Assembly: GCA_951801655.1 (NCBI GenBank)
Contig: CATONV010000003.1
Location: 1 to 64,000, forward strand
Direction of reading: 5' to 3'
DNA length: 64,000 nt
From: an uncultured Oscillospiraceae bacterium
GTDB taxonomy: Bacteria > Bacillota > Clostridia > Oscillospirales > Oscillospiraceae
The position numbers were made by a program, and so were the translations under genes. Under the pieces are notes generated by a model. That model saw only the letters and a program-made list of their open reading frames with translations, did no database searches and had not been told where the DNA came from. Shown piece after piece: positions 1-9,340 of this stretch; position 1 is the first letter of the stretch; every line of letters begins with the position of its first letter.

Positions 1-382
1 TGGCCACCAGCAGCTCCCCGGAAGCGGCGGAACAGGAGTTGAACACATGGACGTTAACCTCCGGGTTCTCCTCCTCCAGCAGCAGCCGGGCCTGCTCGGC
101 ACTGTTGTGGGAGCCGCTGAGCAGGGCGGTCAGGGTAACCACATATACGTCGTCCGCCCCCCGGTAGGCGTCCAGATAGGCCTGGGGAGAGGGGCAGGAG
201 GTGGTGGGGGCGTCCTGGCTCTGGTGCATGGCCCACAGCAGATCGGCCTGGTCAAAAGTCTCGTCGTCCACAAAGGTGCTGCCGTTGGCCTGGATGGTCA
301 GGGGTACCTTCACAAAGACGGGGTCCTTCAGCATGGCGGGGGTCAGGTCGCAGCAGCTATCCACTACAATTTTGAAACTCAT
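1..382 (-). CDS. DegV family protein (truncated by window edge)
   Basis: Reverse-strand reading from CAT at 380-382 gives MSFKIVVDSCCDLTPAMLKDPVFVKVPLTIQ..., a DegV N-terminus; 3' end is outside the window. Confidence 0.85.
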   Translation of the reverse strand, partial: MSFKIVVDSCCDLTPAMLKDPVFVKVPLTIQANGSTFVDDETFDQADLLWAMHQSQDAPTTSCPSPQAYLDAYRGADDVYVVTLTALLSGSHNSAEQARLLLEEENPEVNVHVFNSCSAASGELLVA

Positions 383-517
383 ATGCTTCATCTCCAGACA
401 TGGTCTTTTAAATTGGATTATGCCAATTAGTTTACCATACCTTTTGAAAGATGTAAAGAGGAAATATCAATCCCCCGGCGGACCAGCCGGATTTATCCCT
501 TCCGGCAGTCACAATCG

Positions 518-1081
518 TTACATTGGCTTCAGATTTTGATTGAGCCGGTCCACCATCCAGGCGATGCGCTTCTCCCGGCCAGTCTCCGTCTTCGCGTCAA
601 AATACGCCCGCGTGTAGGTTTTCTTCACAGACAGGGACATAGCCTGAAAATTTGCAAAGGCCGGCTCATAGTCTTTCAGCAGCGCGGACAGGCAGGCAAT
701 TTGTTCCTCTGTGATAACAGCCAGAGGGTTCGGCGCGTTCCACTGGCCGTTTCTTTTGGCCTCCTCCACTTTTTTTCGGCCAAAATCGGTCATAAGGCCC
801 CTCTCCTCCAGGCTTTTGACCAGTGCCTTATTTTTCTCTGACCACTTGCTCTTCTCCCTGCGCTGGGCAAAATATTTTTTATAGGCGCTGTCATCAATCC
901 TCTCCATCTGTCCGTCAATCCAGCCAAAGCAGAGGGCCTCCTCCAGCGCCTCTCCCGCTTTAATCGTCTTCGGTCCGCCCGGCTTGCCAAACAGCAGCCA
1001 AGCGCCCTCTCTCGACAGACAGTTATCATTCAGCCAGGCCCGAAACTGCGCCCTGTCTACAAATACCATCACATCGCCCAT
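518..1081 (-). CDS. YdeI/OmpD-associated family protein
   Basis: 187 aa; AWLNDNCLSREGAWLLFGKPG...EALCFGWIDGQMERID motif. Confidence 0.75.
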   Translation of the reverse strand: MGDVMVFVDRAQFRAWLNDNCLSREGAWLLFGKPGGPKTIKAGEALEEALCFGWIDGQMERIDDSAYKKYFAQRREKSKWSEKNKALVKSLEERGLMTDFGRKKVEEAKRNGQWNAPNPLAVITEEQIACLSALLKDYEPAFANFQAMSLSVKKTYTRAYFDAKTETGREKRIAWMVDRLNQNLKPM

Positions 1082-1822
1082 TTACTCCTCCTCCAGCTCT
1101 TTCAGCAGCTTCCGGTCCTCTTTGGAGGACAGGTCCAGCTTTTCGTAGAGGTCGGGGCGCCGCTGCCTGGTGCGGAGGATGGACTGCTTTCTCCGCCACT
1201 GGTCCACCTTGGCATGGTTGCCCGACAGGAGGACGGGGGGCACCGCCCGGTCGTGCCACACTTCGGGGCGGGAGTACTGGGGGGCCTCCAGCATGCCGTT
1301 CCAGTGGCTCTCTTTCTCGTAGCAGGAGGGGTCGGACAGCACCCCGGGCACCAGGCGGCACACCGCGTCGGCCACCGCCATAGCGGGAATTTCCCCCCCG
1401 GTCATCACAAAATCCCCCAGGGAAATCTCCTCATCCACGCACTCCTCGATAAACCTCTCGTCGATGCCCTCGTAGTGGCCGCAGACCAGAATCAGCCGCC
1501 GGTAGTCGTCCTTCAGCCGCCGGGCATCCCTCTGGGTAAAGGTCTTGCCCGCCGGGGACATGTAGATGGTGTGAACCCTCTCCCCCGCCTCCCGGCAGAT
1601 GTTCTCCCAGCAGCGGTAGAGAGGGTCGGCCTGCATCACCGCCCCCCGGCCCCCGCCGTAGGGGTAGTCGTCCACCTGCTTCTGCTTGTTTACGGTGTAG
1701 TCCCGAATCTGGTGGCACTCCACCCGGATGTAGCCCCTCTCCTGGCCCCGGCCCAAAACCGACTCACAGAGCATATCTCCCACCACATCGGGAAATAATG
1801 TCATAATATCAATACGGTACAT
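1082..1822 (-). CDS. trmD: tRNA (guanine-N1)-methyltransferase TrmD
   Basis: MYRIDIMTLFPDVV..., GHYEGIDERFIEECVDEEISLGDFVMTGGE. Confidence 0.97.
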   Translation of the reverse strand: MYRIDIMTLFPDVVGDMLCESVLGRGQERGYIRVECHQIRDYTVNKQKQVDDYPYGGGRGAVMQADPLYRCWENICREAGERVHTIYMSPAGKTFTQRDARRLKDDYRRLILVCGHYEGIDERFIEECVDEEISLGDFVMTGGEIPAMAVADAVCRLVPGVLSDPSCYEKESHWNGMLEAPQYSRPEVWHDRAVPPVLLSGNHAKVDQWRRKQSILRTRQRRPDLYEKLDLSSKEDRKLLKELEEE

Positions 1823-2079
1823 CCCATGTCCCGCCTCTCTTAAATGGTAGTGCGGGACGATCTCGGCCCGCCGCCTTACAATAGTCGGACTTTTTTGTCA
1901 CGGCGCACCGGATTGCCGCGCCCTACCCATTATACGGAAGCGGCTGTTCTTTTTCAATGCCTTTTCAGGGGACAGGAAAAAAATTTTTCCCGTTGTGGAA
2001 AAATTCTATCGCATTTTTGGGAAAAATATGTTAAACTATGGGGCGACAAAATTCCTGCACGAAAGCGAGGTTTTTCTCT

Positions 2080-3432
2080 ATGTACTGTACCCGCAAGGTC
2101 ACCGAGGACCTGATCTGGATCGGCTCCAACGACCGCCAGCACCCTGTCTTCGAGGCGGCCCACCCCGTCCCCCGGGGAATGTCCTACAACTCCTACCTGC
2201 TGCTGGACGAGAAGACCGTCCTCTTTGACACGGTGGATCGCTCCGTCCAGACACAATTTTTGGAAAATTTGGAGTACACTCTGGATGGTCGCCCCCTGGA
2301 CTATATCTTTGTCCACCACATGGAGCCCGACCACGCCGCCACCCTGGGCGACCTGATTCTCCGCCACCCGGAGGCCAAAATCGTCTGCAACGGAAAGGCC
2401 ATCAACATGATCCGCCAGTTCCACGCCGCCGACCCCTCTGGGGCCATTCTGGTGAACGAGGGGGACACCCTGTCCACAGGCCGGCACAATTTCACCTTCG
2501 TGGCCGCCCCCATGGTCCACTGGCCCGAGGTGGTGGTGAGCTACGACTCCACCGACAAGATTCTCTTCTCCGCTGACGGCTTCGGCTCCTTCGGGGCGCT
2601 GAACGGCGTTCTCTTCGCCGACGAGATCGACTGGGAGAGAGACTGGCTGGACGAGGCCCGGCGGTACTACACCAACATCGTGGGCAAGTACGGCTCTCAG
2701 GTAATGGCCCTGCTGAAAAAAGCCTCCGCCCTGGACATCCGGATGATCTGCCCCCTCCACGGCCCCGTGTGGCGCAAGGACTTTTCTCAGATCATCGACC
2801 GCTACGTGAAGTGGGCCTCCTATGAGCCCGAGGTCCAGGGGGTTGTAATTCCCTTCGCCTCCATCTACGGCCACACCGAGACCGCCGCCAACATTCTGGC
2901 CTGCCGCCTGGCCGAGCTGGGCGTGCCCGTTGAGATGCACGACGTGTCCGTCACCCACTACTCCCATGTGCTGTCCGACTGCTTCAAGTACAGCCACATC
3001 GTCTTCGCTGCCCCCACCTTTAATAACGGCATTTTCGACCCCATGGAGCATCTGCTGCGGGACCTTCAGCACCACAACCTGCAAAACCGGAAGGTCGCCC
3101 TCATCCAGAACGGCTCCTGGGCCCCCGCCAGCGGCAAGCTGATGGCGGAAATTTTGGGCGGTATGAAAAACATGGAGATACTTGAGGCCCCTGTCACCCT
3201 CAAGTCCGCCCTGGTCCCCGGCCAGGAGGGGGAGATCACAGCCCTGGCCCAGACTCTGGCCGCGTCCGTCAAAGGCGAAGAGTCTTCTCCCGAGGCGGAG
3301 GCTGTCCAGGAGAAGCCCCGCGGCTTTGTATGCAAGATCTGCGGCTTCATCTACGAGAGCGACACCCTCCCCGACGACTACGTCTGCCCCATTTGCCGCC
3401 GGCCCGCCTCCGACTTTGAACCGGTGCAGTAA
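2080..3432 (+). CDS. Flavodiiron protein with C-terminal rubredoxin domain
   Basis: HHMEPDHAATL di-iron motif, flavodoxin-like domain, C-terminal CKICGFIYE...CPICRRPASDFEPV rubredoxin. Start chosen at MYCTRKV after a GCGAGG RBS. Confidence 0.93.
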   Translation: MYCTRKVTEDLIWIGSNDRQHPVFEAAHPVPRGMSYNSYLLLDEKTVLFDTVDRSVQTQFLENLEYTLDGRPLDYIFVHHMEPDHAATLGDLILRHPEAKIVCNGKAINMIRQFHAADPSGAILVNEGDTLSTGRHNFTFVAAPMVHWPEVVVSYDSTDKILFSADGFGSFGALNGVLFADEIDWERDWLDEARRYYTNIVGKYGSQVMALLKKASALDIRMICPLHGPVWRKDFSQIIDRYVKWASYEPEVQGVVIPFASIYGHTETAANILACRLAELGVPVEMHDVSVTHYSHVLSDCFKYSHIVFAAPTFNNGIFDPMEHLLRDLQHHNLQNRKVALIQNGSWAPASGKLMAEILGGMKNMEILEAPVTLKSALVPGQEGEITALAQTLAASVKGEESSPEAEAVQEKPRGFVCKICGFIYESDTLPDDYVCPICRRPASDFEPVQ

Positions 3433-3440
3433 AATCACAA

Positions 3441-3475
3441 ACCGCCGTCCCCTACGGGACGGCGGTCTTTTATTT
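3441..3475 (+). terminator. Intrinsic terminator of flavodiiron gene
   Basis: ACCGCCGTCCC-CTAC-GGGACGGCGGT followed by CTTTTATTTT. Confidence 0.9.
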
Positions 3476-3559
3476 TGCCGACTTTAATTTTCTTACCAAC
3501 TGTTCTACCAGCAGCTTGTCCTCTCTGCTCAAAACTGCCCAGTCATCAAAAAATTTCCG

Positions 3560-3787
3560 TTACTCCTCTGACAGTTCCACAAAATCTCCTTCCGCAAAAA
3601 ACTGCGCCATTGTGATGCCAAAGCCCTTGCAAATCGTCTCTAACGTCGGGATGGACGGCGTGGTGCTCCGTTTAAACAAATTTGTGATCGTAGACTGCGG
3701 CAGGCCAGCTTCCTTTGCCAATCTGTAGGCTGTCCAGTTCCTCTCCTTCATCAGCTGAAGAATACGCGCCTGGGTATCCAAGTACAT
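3560..3787 (-). CDS. XRE-family helix-turn-helix regulator
   Basis: MYLDTQARILQLMKERNWTAYRLAKEAGLPQSTITNLFKRSTTPSIPTLETICKGFGI; HTH_3 pattern; RBS AAGGG upstream. Confidence 0.88.
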   Translation of the reverse strand: MYLDTQARILQLMKERNWTAYRLAKEAGLPQSTITNLFKRSTTPSIPTLETICKGFGITMAQFFAEGDFVELSEE

Positions 3788-3903
3788 CACCATCCCTTAG
3801 AGATTATAGTATTACTCATTTGAATGGTGATAAACTTTTATTTCGAGTTTTTTCTGCTTCTCAATTGAGATATAATATCATTCAATGAAAGGAGGTAATT
3901 GCC

Positions 3904-3978
3904 ATGAAAAAAGAAGATAGAGAAGGTCTCTCCATAATACTTAGCCGGTTGTTTATGACACATACACAATTACATTAA
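3904..3978 (+). CDS. Putative 24-aa peptide MKKEDREGLSIILSRLFMTHTQLH
   Basis: Strong RBS AAAGGAGG, TATAAT box at 3871-3876, immediate downstream terminator; divergent from XRE gene. Confidence 0.55.
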   Translation: MKKEDREGLSIILSRLFMTHTQLH

Positions 3979-3980
3979 GA

Positions 3981-4017
3981 AAGCCGCTGTGGTACGTTCC
4001 ACAGCGGCTTCCATTTT
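3981..4017 (+). terminator. Intrinsic terminator
   Basis: AAGCCGCTGTGG-TACGTT-CCACAGCGGCTT, perfect 12-bp stem, then CCATTTT. Confidence 0.85.
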
Positions 4018-4025
4018 CTTATTCG

Positions 4026-5270
4026 TTATCTTCCTGGCAGTTGGGGGGCCATAGTGCGGGTGTGGCGAATTTCCTCCCACACGGTAGTCTTTTTCCAGCA
4101 GCTGAATGCGGTAATGGGCAGCCAGGTGAGGAGAAACAGCCAGTAGGTACACAGCCCCTTCCACAGCCGGAGGTCCCACTTCCCCTCCAAGGTGAGGACG
4201 ATCCCGGCGGCAATGGTAGCCGTGAGGGCAGCCCAGGCGATGTTGCCGCAGGCCCCCGCCAGCCCAAGAAGCAGGGACTGGAGAAGGGTCCTCCCGCCCA
4301 GGGCAGAGGTGAGGGCGGTACACAGCAGGCCCGCCAGAGCGGCCAGCTGGTAGGCGGGTAGCAGGAGGGTGGTCTCAAAGTCGAACAAAGTCAGCCGGGG
4401 CCGGCTGGCCTGTGCCTCGTTCAGGGCGGGCAGGAACCGCTGGGCCACCTGGAGAGTACCACTGGTCCAGCGGCGGCGCTGGGTAAAGGACTGCTCCCAG
4501 GTGAGGGGCTGTTCGTCATAGGTAACTGCCTTGGGTACGTAGGCCACCCTCTCCCCTGCCAGCACGGCCTGGGCGGTGAGCTCCAGGTCCTCGCTGATGG
4601 TCTCGGTGCGCCAGCCGCCCAGCTTGTCCAGCAGCTGCTGGGTCACCATAAAGCCGGTGCCGCCGATCATGGCGGACACGCCCAGCCCCGCCTTGCCCCC
4701 GTTGTGGAAGCGGTTCATCATCCAGTAGTAGATGGAGGAGCAGCCGGAGGCGGCGGTGTCGTAGGGGTTTTTGCTGTCCCGGTAGCCCTGAGCCGCCCGG
4801 ACCCCGGCCAACCGGGCGTTGTTCATCTCCGCCAGGAACCGGGAGTCCACCACGTTGTCCGCGTCGAAAACCAGCCAGGCGTCATACCGTCGGCCCCAGA
4901 GTCGATTGTAGGCAAACCGGAGGACCTCCCCCTTGCTCTTCACCGGCACGGTACACTCCAGCACCTTGGCCCCAAAGCTTTGGGCCGCCAGAGAGGTATT
5001 ATCCGTACAGTTATTTGGGATCACCCAGATATCATACAGCTCTGAGGGATAGTCCTGGGTGAGCAGGCTGTTGATCAGGGGGCCGATTACCAGCTCCTCG
5101 TTCCGGGCGGCGATTAAAACGGCAAATTTCGTCCGGGCCGGATGAAAACCGTAGTCCACCGGCTTTTTTGCGCAGGCCAGTCCGGAGACAAAATACCACA
5201 GCCCCCATAATGTCATCAATACTCCCATTGTGCCCGTCAGGGCCAGTGCAGCAGGAAACAACCAATCCAT
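4026..5270 (-). CDS. Membrane glycosyltransferase family 2
   Basis: VLIAARNEELVIGPLINSLLTQDYP, FDADNVVD, QRRRW motif, TM segments. Confidence 0.92.
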   Translation of the reverse strand: MDWLFPAALALTGTMGVLMTLWGLWYFVSGLACAKKPVDYGFHPARTKFAVLIAARNEELVIGPLINSLLTQDYPSELYDIWVIPNNCTDNTSLAAQSFGAKVLECTVPVKSKGEVLRFAYNRLWGRRYDAWLVFDADNVVDSRFLAEMNNARLAGVRAAQGYRDSKNPYDTAASGCSSIYYWMMNRFHNGGKAGLGVSAMIGGTGFMVTQQLLDKLGGWRTETISEDLELTAQAVLAGERVAYVPKAVTYDEQPLTWEQSFTQRRRWTSGTLQVAQRFLPALNEAQASRPRLTLFDFETTLLLPAYQLAALAGLLCTALTSALGGRTLLQSLLLGLAGACGNIAWAALTATIAAGIVLTLEGKWDLRLWKGLCTYWLFLLTWLPITAFSCWKKTTVWEEIRHTRTMAPQLPGR

Positions 5271-5465
5271 ATCCCGCTCCTCCTCTCGTTTTTACCCCTC
5301 AATTTTCTCCGCCCTGCAAAAAGACGCAAACACCGGAAAGAATTGAGAGTCGTTTATGTCCACAAGAATAGCAGACGTTCCTTAAGGACAACGGGGGAGG
5401 AAGTTTAAGATTTCATAAAGGTTTCTTTAACCCGCCTGTTCGACAGAAATTAACATTTTCTTCAT

Positions 5466-5494
5466 TTGACAAAAACGAAGAAATCAGCTATACT
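5466..5494 (+). promoter_or_regulatory. Sigma-A type promoter for Opu operon leader
   Basis: TTGACA (5466-5471), 17-nt spacer, TATACT (5489-5494). Confidence 0.8.
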
Positions 5495-5552
5495 ATATTT
5501 AGTTATTATTCCAGGTTCTTCCATTCAGGTACACAGCCATACAGGTTTTTGT

Positions 5553-5584
5553 GGGCCGGTTGCAAACTCGGCCCTTCTTTTTTT
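5553..5584 (+). terminator. Intrinsic terminator inside the leader upstream of the Opu ATPase
   Basis: GGGCCGGTT-GCAA-ACTCGGCCC followed by TTCTTTTTTT; about 130 nt upstream of the start codon. Confidence 0.75.
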
Positions 5585-5715
5585 ACCTGACTGGAGACGG
5601 CCGGAGCAATTCGCAAAAATGCCGATACCCCCCCTATAAAAAGAAGGTTTCTCATGATTACATAGAATTGCTCTGATAAACCGGCGCCCCAAGCGCCCCG
5701 GAAAAGGAGGTCACA

Positions 5716-6828
5716 TTGCTTCGATTCGATCACGTCAGTCTCACCTACGGAACCCAGAAGATTCTAAACGACATCTCATTTGAGATCCAGGAGGGGCAGT
5801 TCGCCGTTTTCATCGGCCCCTCCGGATGCGGCAAGACCACCACCCTAAAGATGATTAACCGCCTCATCCAGCCCGACAGCGGACACATCTACCTAGGCGA
5901 CCAGGACATTGCCTCCATCGACCGCTATGAGCTGCGGCGGCACACCGGCTATGTCATCCAGCAAATCGGCCTGTTTCCCAACATGACGGTGGCCCAGAAT
6001 ATCTGCGTGGTGCCCAAGCTGCTGAAATGGCCCAAGGACAAGTGCGACCAGATCGTCCACGATCTGCTGGACATGGTGGAACTGCCCTACGACCAGTACG
6101 CCCATAAGTACCCCGGGGAGATGTCAGGAGGCCAGCAGCAGCGCATCGGCATCCTGCGGGCCCTGGCCGCCTCTCCCCCGGTGGTACTGATGGATGAGCC
6201 CTTCAGCGCCCTGGACCCCATGACCCGCCGCTCCCTCCAGCTGGAGGTAAAAAACCTTCAGCAGAAGCTGAACAAGACCATTGTCTTCGTCACCCACGAC
6301 ATGGAGGAGGCGCTGGACCTGGCCGACGTCATCGTCTTTATGAACCAGGGGGAGATCGTCCAGATCGCGCCCCCGGAGGAGATGCTGGAGAACCCCGCCA
6401 CCGACCAGATTCGGGAGTTTTTGGGCAAGCACCAGTCCGGCCCCGACCCCGCCGGGCTGACGGTGGACCAGTTCATGCGCACCGGCATTATCACCGTGAA
6501 GGAAAACCGGGGCGTCAACGAGTGCGTCAGCCGGATGCAGCACCACAACGTGGACACCCTCCTCGTAGTAGACGAGCAGCGTCGGTATCAGGGCACTGTT
6601 TCCATCGCAGATATCCGCCTTACCGGACACGTGGTAAAGACCATCGGGCCGCTGGTGCGGTGTACCACCCCCACCGTCCATGTGGGGGACAACGCCAGGG
6701 AGTGCTTTGAGCAGCTGATCTCCAGCGGCTTCCCCTACCTGGTGGTGCTGCAGGAGAACGAGACGGTGGCGGGCATCGTCACCAAAACCAGCATGGCCTC
6801 CGCCATGGCGGAACAGCTGTGGGGGTGA
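5716..6828 (+). CDS. opuCA: Glycine betaine/carnitine/choline ABC transporter ATP-binding protein with CBS domains (OpuCA-like)
   Basis: Walker [10 protein letters not shown], signature SGGQQQR, C-terminal CBS pair; TTG start after AAAGGAGG. Confidence 0.9.
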   Translation: MLRFDHVSLTYGTQKILNDISFEIQEGQFAVFIGPSGCGKTTTLKMINRLIQPDSGHIYLGDQDIASIDRYELRRHTGYVIQQIGLFPNMTVAQNICVVPKLLKWPKDKCDQIVHDLLDMVELPYDQYAHKYPGEMSGGQQQRIGILRALAASPPVVLMDEPFSALDPMTRRSLQLEVKNLQQKLNKTIVFVTHDMEEALDLADVIVFMNQGEIVQIAPPEEMLENPATDQIREFLGKHQSGPDPAGLTVDQFMRTGIITVKENRGVNECVSRMQHHNVDTLLVVDEQRRYQGTVSIADIRLTGHVVKTIGPLVRCTTPTVHVGDNARECFEQLISSGFPYLVVLQENETVAGIVTKTSMASAMAEQLWG

Positions 6829-6832
6829 TGGA

Positions 6833-7465
6833 ATGAACGAGCTGCTGCTGTCCATCCTCCAGGCCACCGCCCGCCACACCGGCTACACCCTGGTTTGCGT
6901 GGCCATCGGCTTTGTGCTGGGCCTCTCTTTGGGCATCGGACTGTCCCGCCTGCCCACGCTGTCCAAATTTCTCATTCCCCTGCTGTCTATTTTAAATACC
7001 GTGCCCGGTATTGTCTTCATTGGCATATTGGTAATTATGATTGGTATGACCCCCGCCACCGTCATCATCGCCCTGTCCATCTACGCCATGTTTCCGGTAC
7101 TGAAAAACACCGTCACCGGGCTGAACGGAGTGGACCAGCAGTATAAAGAGGCCGCCCGGGGCTGCGGCATGAACCACTTCCAGCGGCTTTATCAGGTAGA
7201 ACTGCCCTTGGCTATGCCCACTATCATCGGTGGGTTGCGGCTGTCTACGGTGTACACCGTCAGCTGGGCGGTGCTGGCCGCCATGATCGGTCAGGGCGGG
7301 CTGGGCGACTTTGTCTACAAGGGGGTCAGCTCCAACAACAACGCCCTCATTCTCCAGGGGGCCGTTCCCGCCGCCATTCTGGCCTTGGTACTAGGCGCTA
7401 TGGTGGACGCCCTCCAGAAGCGGGTGGTTCCTCGGGGCCTGCGGAAAGGCGGGGCCGGGAAATGA
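6833..7465 (+). CDS. Osmoprotectant ABC transporter permease (OpuCB-like)
   Basis: ARGCGMNHFQRLYQVELPLAMPTIIGGLR, EAA loop of the OpuC family. Confidence 0.9.
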   Translation: MNELLLSILQATARHTGYTLVCVAIGFVLGLSLGIGLSRLPTLSKFLIPLLSILNTVPGIVFIGILVIMIGMTPATVIIALSIYAMFPVLKNTVTGLNGVDQQYKEAARGCGMNHFQRLYQVELPLAMPTIIGGLRLSTVYTVSWAVLAAMIGQGGLGDFVYKGVSSNNNALILQGAVPAAILALVLGAMVDALQKRVVPRGLRKGGAGK

Positions 7466-8994
7466 GTCTTGCCATGATTTGGGACCACCTGTCCCTGGTG
7501 CTGTCCGCCCTCATCCTGGCCGTTGCTGCCGGCGTACCTCTGGGCCTGCTGGCCTACCTCTTCCCCAAGGCGGGGAAAGCCCTGCTGTGGATAGTGGATC
7601 TCATCCAGACCATCCCTGCCCTGGCTCTGCTGGGGGTTATCATGGTGGTGGCCGGACCGGGCTCCCCCACCGCTATGATCGGACTGGCCCTCTACTCCCT
7701 GCTGCCCATCGCCCGGAACTGCTCTCTGGGCCTGTCTCAGGTGCCCGCACACCTGAAAGAGGCCGCCGCCGGTATGGGCATGAGTCCCGTCTACCGCCTG
7801 TTCCATGTGGACATCCCTCTGGCCACCCCCATGCTGGTGACAGGCATTCGCATCGCCGCCGTCAACGCCATTGGCACCGCCGTCTTTGCCTCTTTCGTTG
7901 GGGGCGGCGGACTGGGCGGACTGTTCTACACTGCCATCCGCCAACGGAACATGGGCCAAATCCTCCTGGGCACCCTGGTGCTGATGGCTATGGCCCTGGT
8001 GCTGGACGTGGGGCTGGGCTATGTGGAACGGCGGCTGTCCGGCATCCACCGGAACACTCTCCCCGTCCCGGTGAAGGCGGCGGGCGGCATCGTTCTAGCC
8101 TTGGCCAGCGTGGCCCTGGTGGTGTCCATGGTCCTGCCCAGCCAGACTGCGGGACAGCTTGTCCTCTACGACGGGGACTACTCCGAGGTGAAGCTGATGC
8201 ACGCCATGGCTGAACTGCTGGTGGAGGACAAAACCGATTTGGACGTGGTCATTCTGGACCAGATGACCCAGGTGAACAACCACAACGAGCTGAAGGGCGA
8301 AAACCCCAGCTGCGACCTGATGTTCAGCTACGACGGCACGGTTCTCACCACCTTCCTGGGGCTGGACACCAGCGACATTCCCGATGGAATGACCCTCTAC
8401 GACTTTGTCAACGACACTGTTCGGGAGAGGGAAGGCCTGCGGCTGCTGGGCAAGGTGGGGCTGAACAACACCTACTCCATCGGCGTCACCCGGTCCGTTA
8501 TCGACCGGTACGGCGCGGAAACAATCTCCGATCTGGTCCCCGTGGCCGGGGAGCTGAACTTTGGCGCGGAGCACGAGTTCTACACTGAGGAGGGCAGCAT
8601 GAAGTACCAGCCCTTTGTGGACTTCTACGGCCTGAACTTCAAGTCCGCCAAGCCGGTGGACGTGGTGCTCAAGTACAACGCCGTGGAGGGCGGGGCCTTC
8701 GACGTGATGGTGGTTTACGCCACCGACGGCCTGAACAAGCGGGCCGGCCTCACCATTCTGGAGGACGACCTGGGCTTCTTCCCTGAGTATTTTGGGGCCT
8801 TCCTGGTGCGGGAGGACTTGTTCGACCGCTTCTACGACGCCGCCCCCAACCTGGAGCAGGTGCTGGAGCTGCTTACCGGCCAGGTGAGCAGCGAGGACAT
8901 GGTGGAGCTGACCTACGCCGTGGACGTAGACGGTCGGCCTGTGGTTGAAGTGGCCCGGGAATTCCTGATCTCCAAGGGCCTGCTGAGAGCATAG
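7462..8994 (+). CDS. Osmoprotectant ABC transporter permease fused to substrate-binding domain
   Basis: N-terminal permease with EAAAGMGMSPVYRLFHVDIPLATPML, C-terminal OpuAC-like SBP domain in the same ORF. Confidence 0.88.
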   Translation: MSLAMIWDHLSLVLSALILAVAAGVPLGLLAYLFPKAGKALLWIVDLIQTIPALALLGVIMVVAGPGSPTAMIGLALYSLLPIARNCSLGLSQVPAHLKEAAAGMGMSPVYRLFHVDIPLATPMLVTGIRIAAVNAIGTAVFASFVGGGGLGGLFYTAIRQRNMGQILLGTLVLMAMALVLDVGLGYVERRLSGIHRNTLPVPVKAAGGIVLALASVALVVSMVLPSQTAGQLVLYDGDYSEVKLMHAMAELLVEDKTDLDVVILDQMTQVNNHNELKGENPSCDLMFSYDGTVLTTFLGLDTSDIPDGMTLYDFVNDTVREREGLRLLGKVGLNNTYSIGVTRSVIDRYGAETISDLVPVAGELNFGAEHEFYTEEGSMKYQPFVDFYGLNFKSAKPVDVVLKYNAVEGGAFDVMVVYATDGLNKRAGLTILEDDLGFFPEYFGAFLVREDLFDRFYDAAPNLEQVLELLTGQVSSEDMVELTYAVDVDGRPVVEVAREFLISKGLLRA

Positions 8995-9029
8995 GACAGC
9001 CCCTCCCCCGCATACCTTAAACTAAACAG

Positions 9030-9052
9030 ATTCCCGCCTAACCGGCGGGAAT
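9030..9052. other. Hairpin downstream of Opu operon
   Basis: ATTCCCGCC-TAACC-GGCGGGAAT; no clear U-tract. Confidence 0.5.
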
Positions 9053-9077
9053 TCATATAACAATCGGGGGAATAGGT

Positions 9078-9311
9078 ATGGAAACACGCATTGCCGAGCT
9101 GCGGTATAAAGAGGTCATCAGCGTGGAGGACGGCGCCCGCTACGGCTATGTGGGCGACATGGAGGTGGACCTGGAGTCCGGCCAGGTCCAGGCCCTGGTG
9201 GTCCCCGGAAAGCGCCGCTTCTTCGGCCTCTTCGGTCGGGAGGAGGATAAGATTATCCCCTGGAACGCCGTGAAACGCTTCGGAGAGGACATTATTTTGG
9301 TTGAGAAGTAG
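9078..9311 (+). CDS. YlmC/YmxH family sporulation protein (PRC-barrel)
   Basis: METRIAELRYKEVISVEDGARYGYVGDMEVDLESGQVQALVVPG. Confidence 0.93.
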   Translation: METRIAELRYKEVISVEDGARYGYVGDMEVDLESGQVQALVVPGKRRFFGLFGREEDKIIPWNAVKRFGEDIILVEK

Positions 9312-9340
9312 AAAAAGCCGCCCGGTTCGGGCGGCTTTTT
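9312..9340. terminator. Bidirectional terminator
   Basis: AAAAAGCCGCCCG-GTT-CGGGCGGCTTTTT between convergent genes. Confidence 0.9.

Noticed and set aside
1954-3438. 494-aa minus-strand ORF antisense to the flavodiiron gene
   Set aside because: Codon-bias shadow; low-complexity V/G/L-rich product and strong gene on the opposite strand
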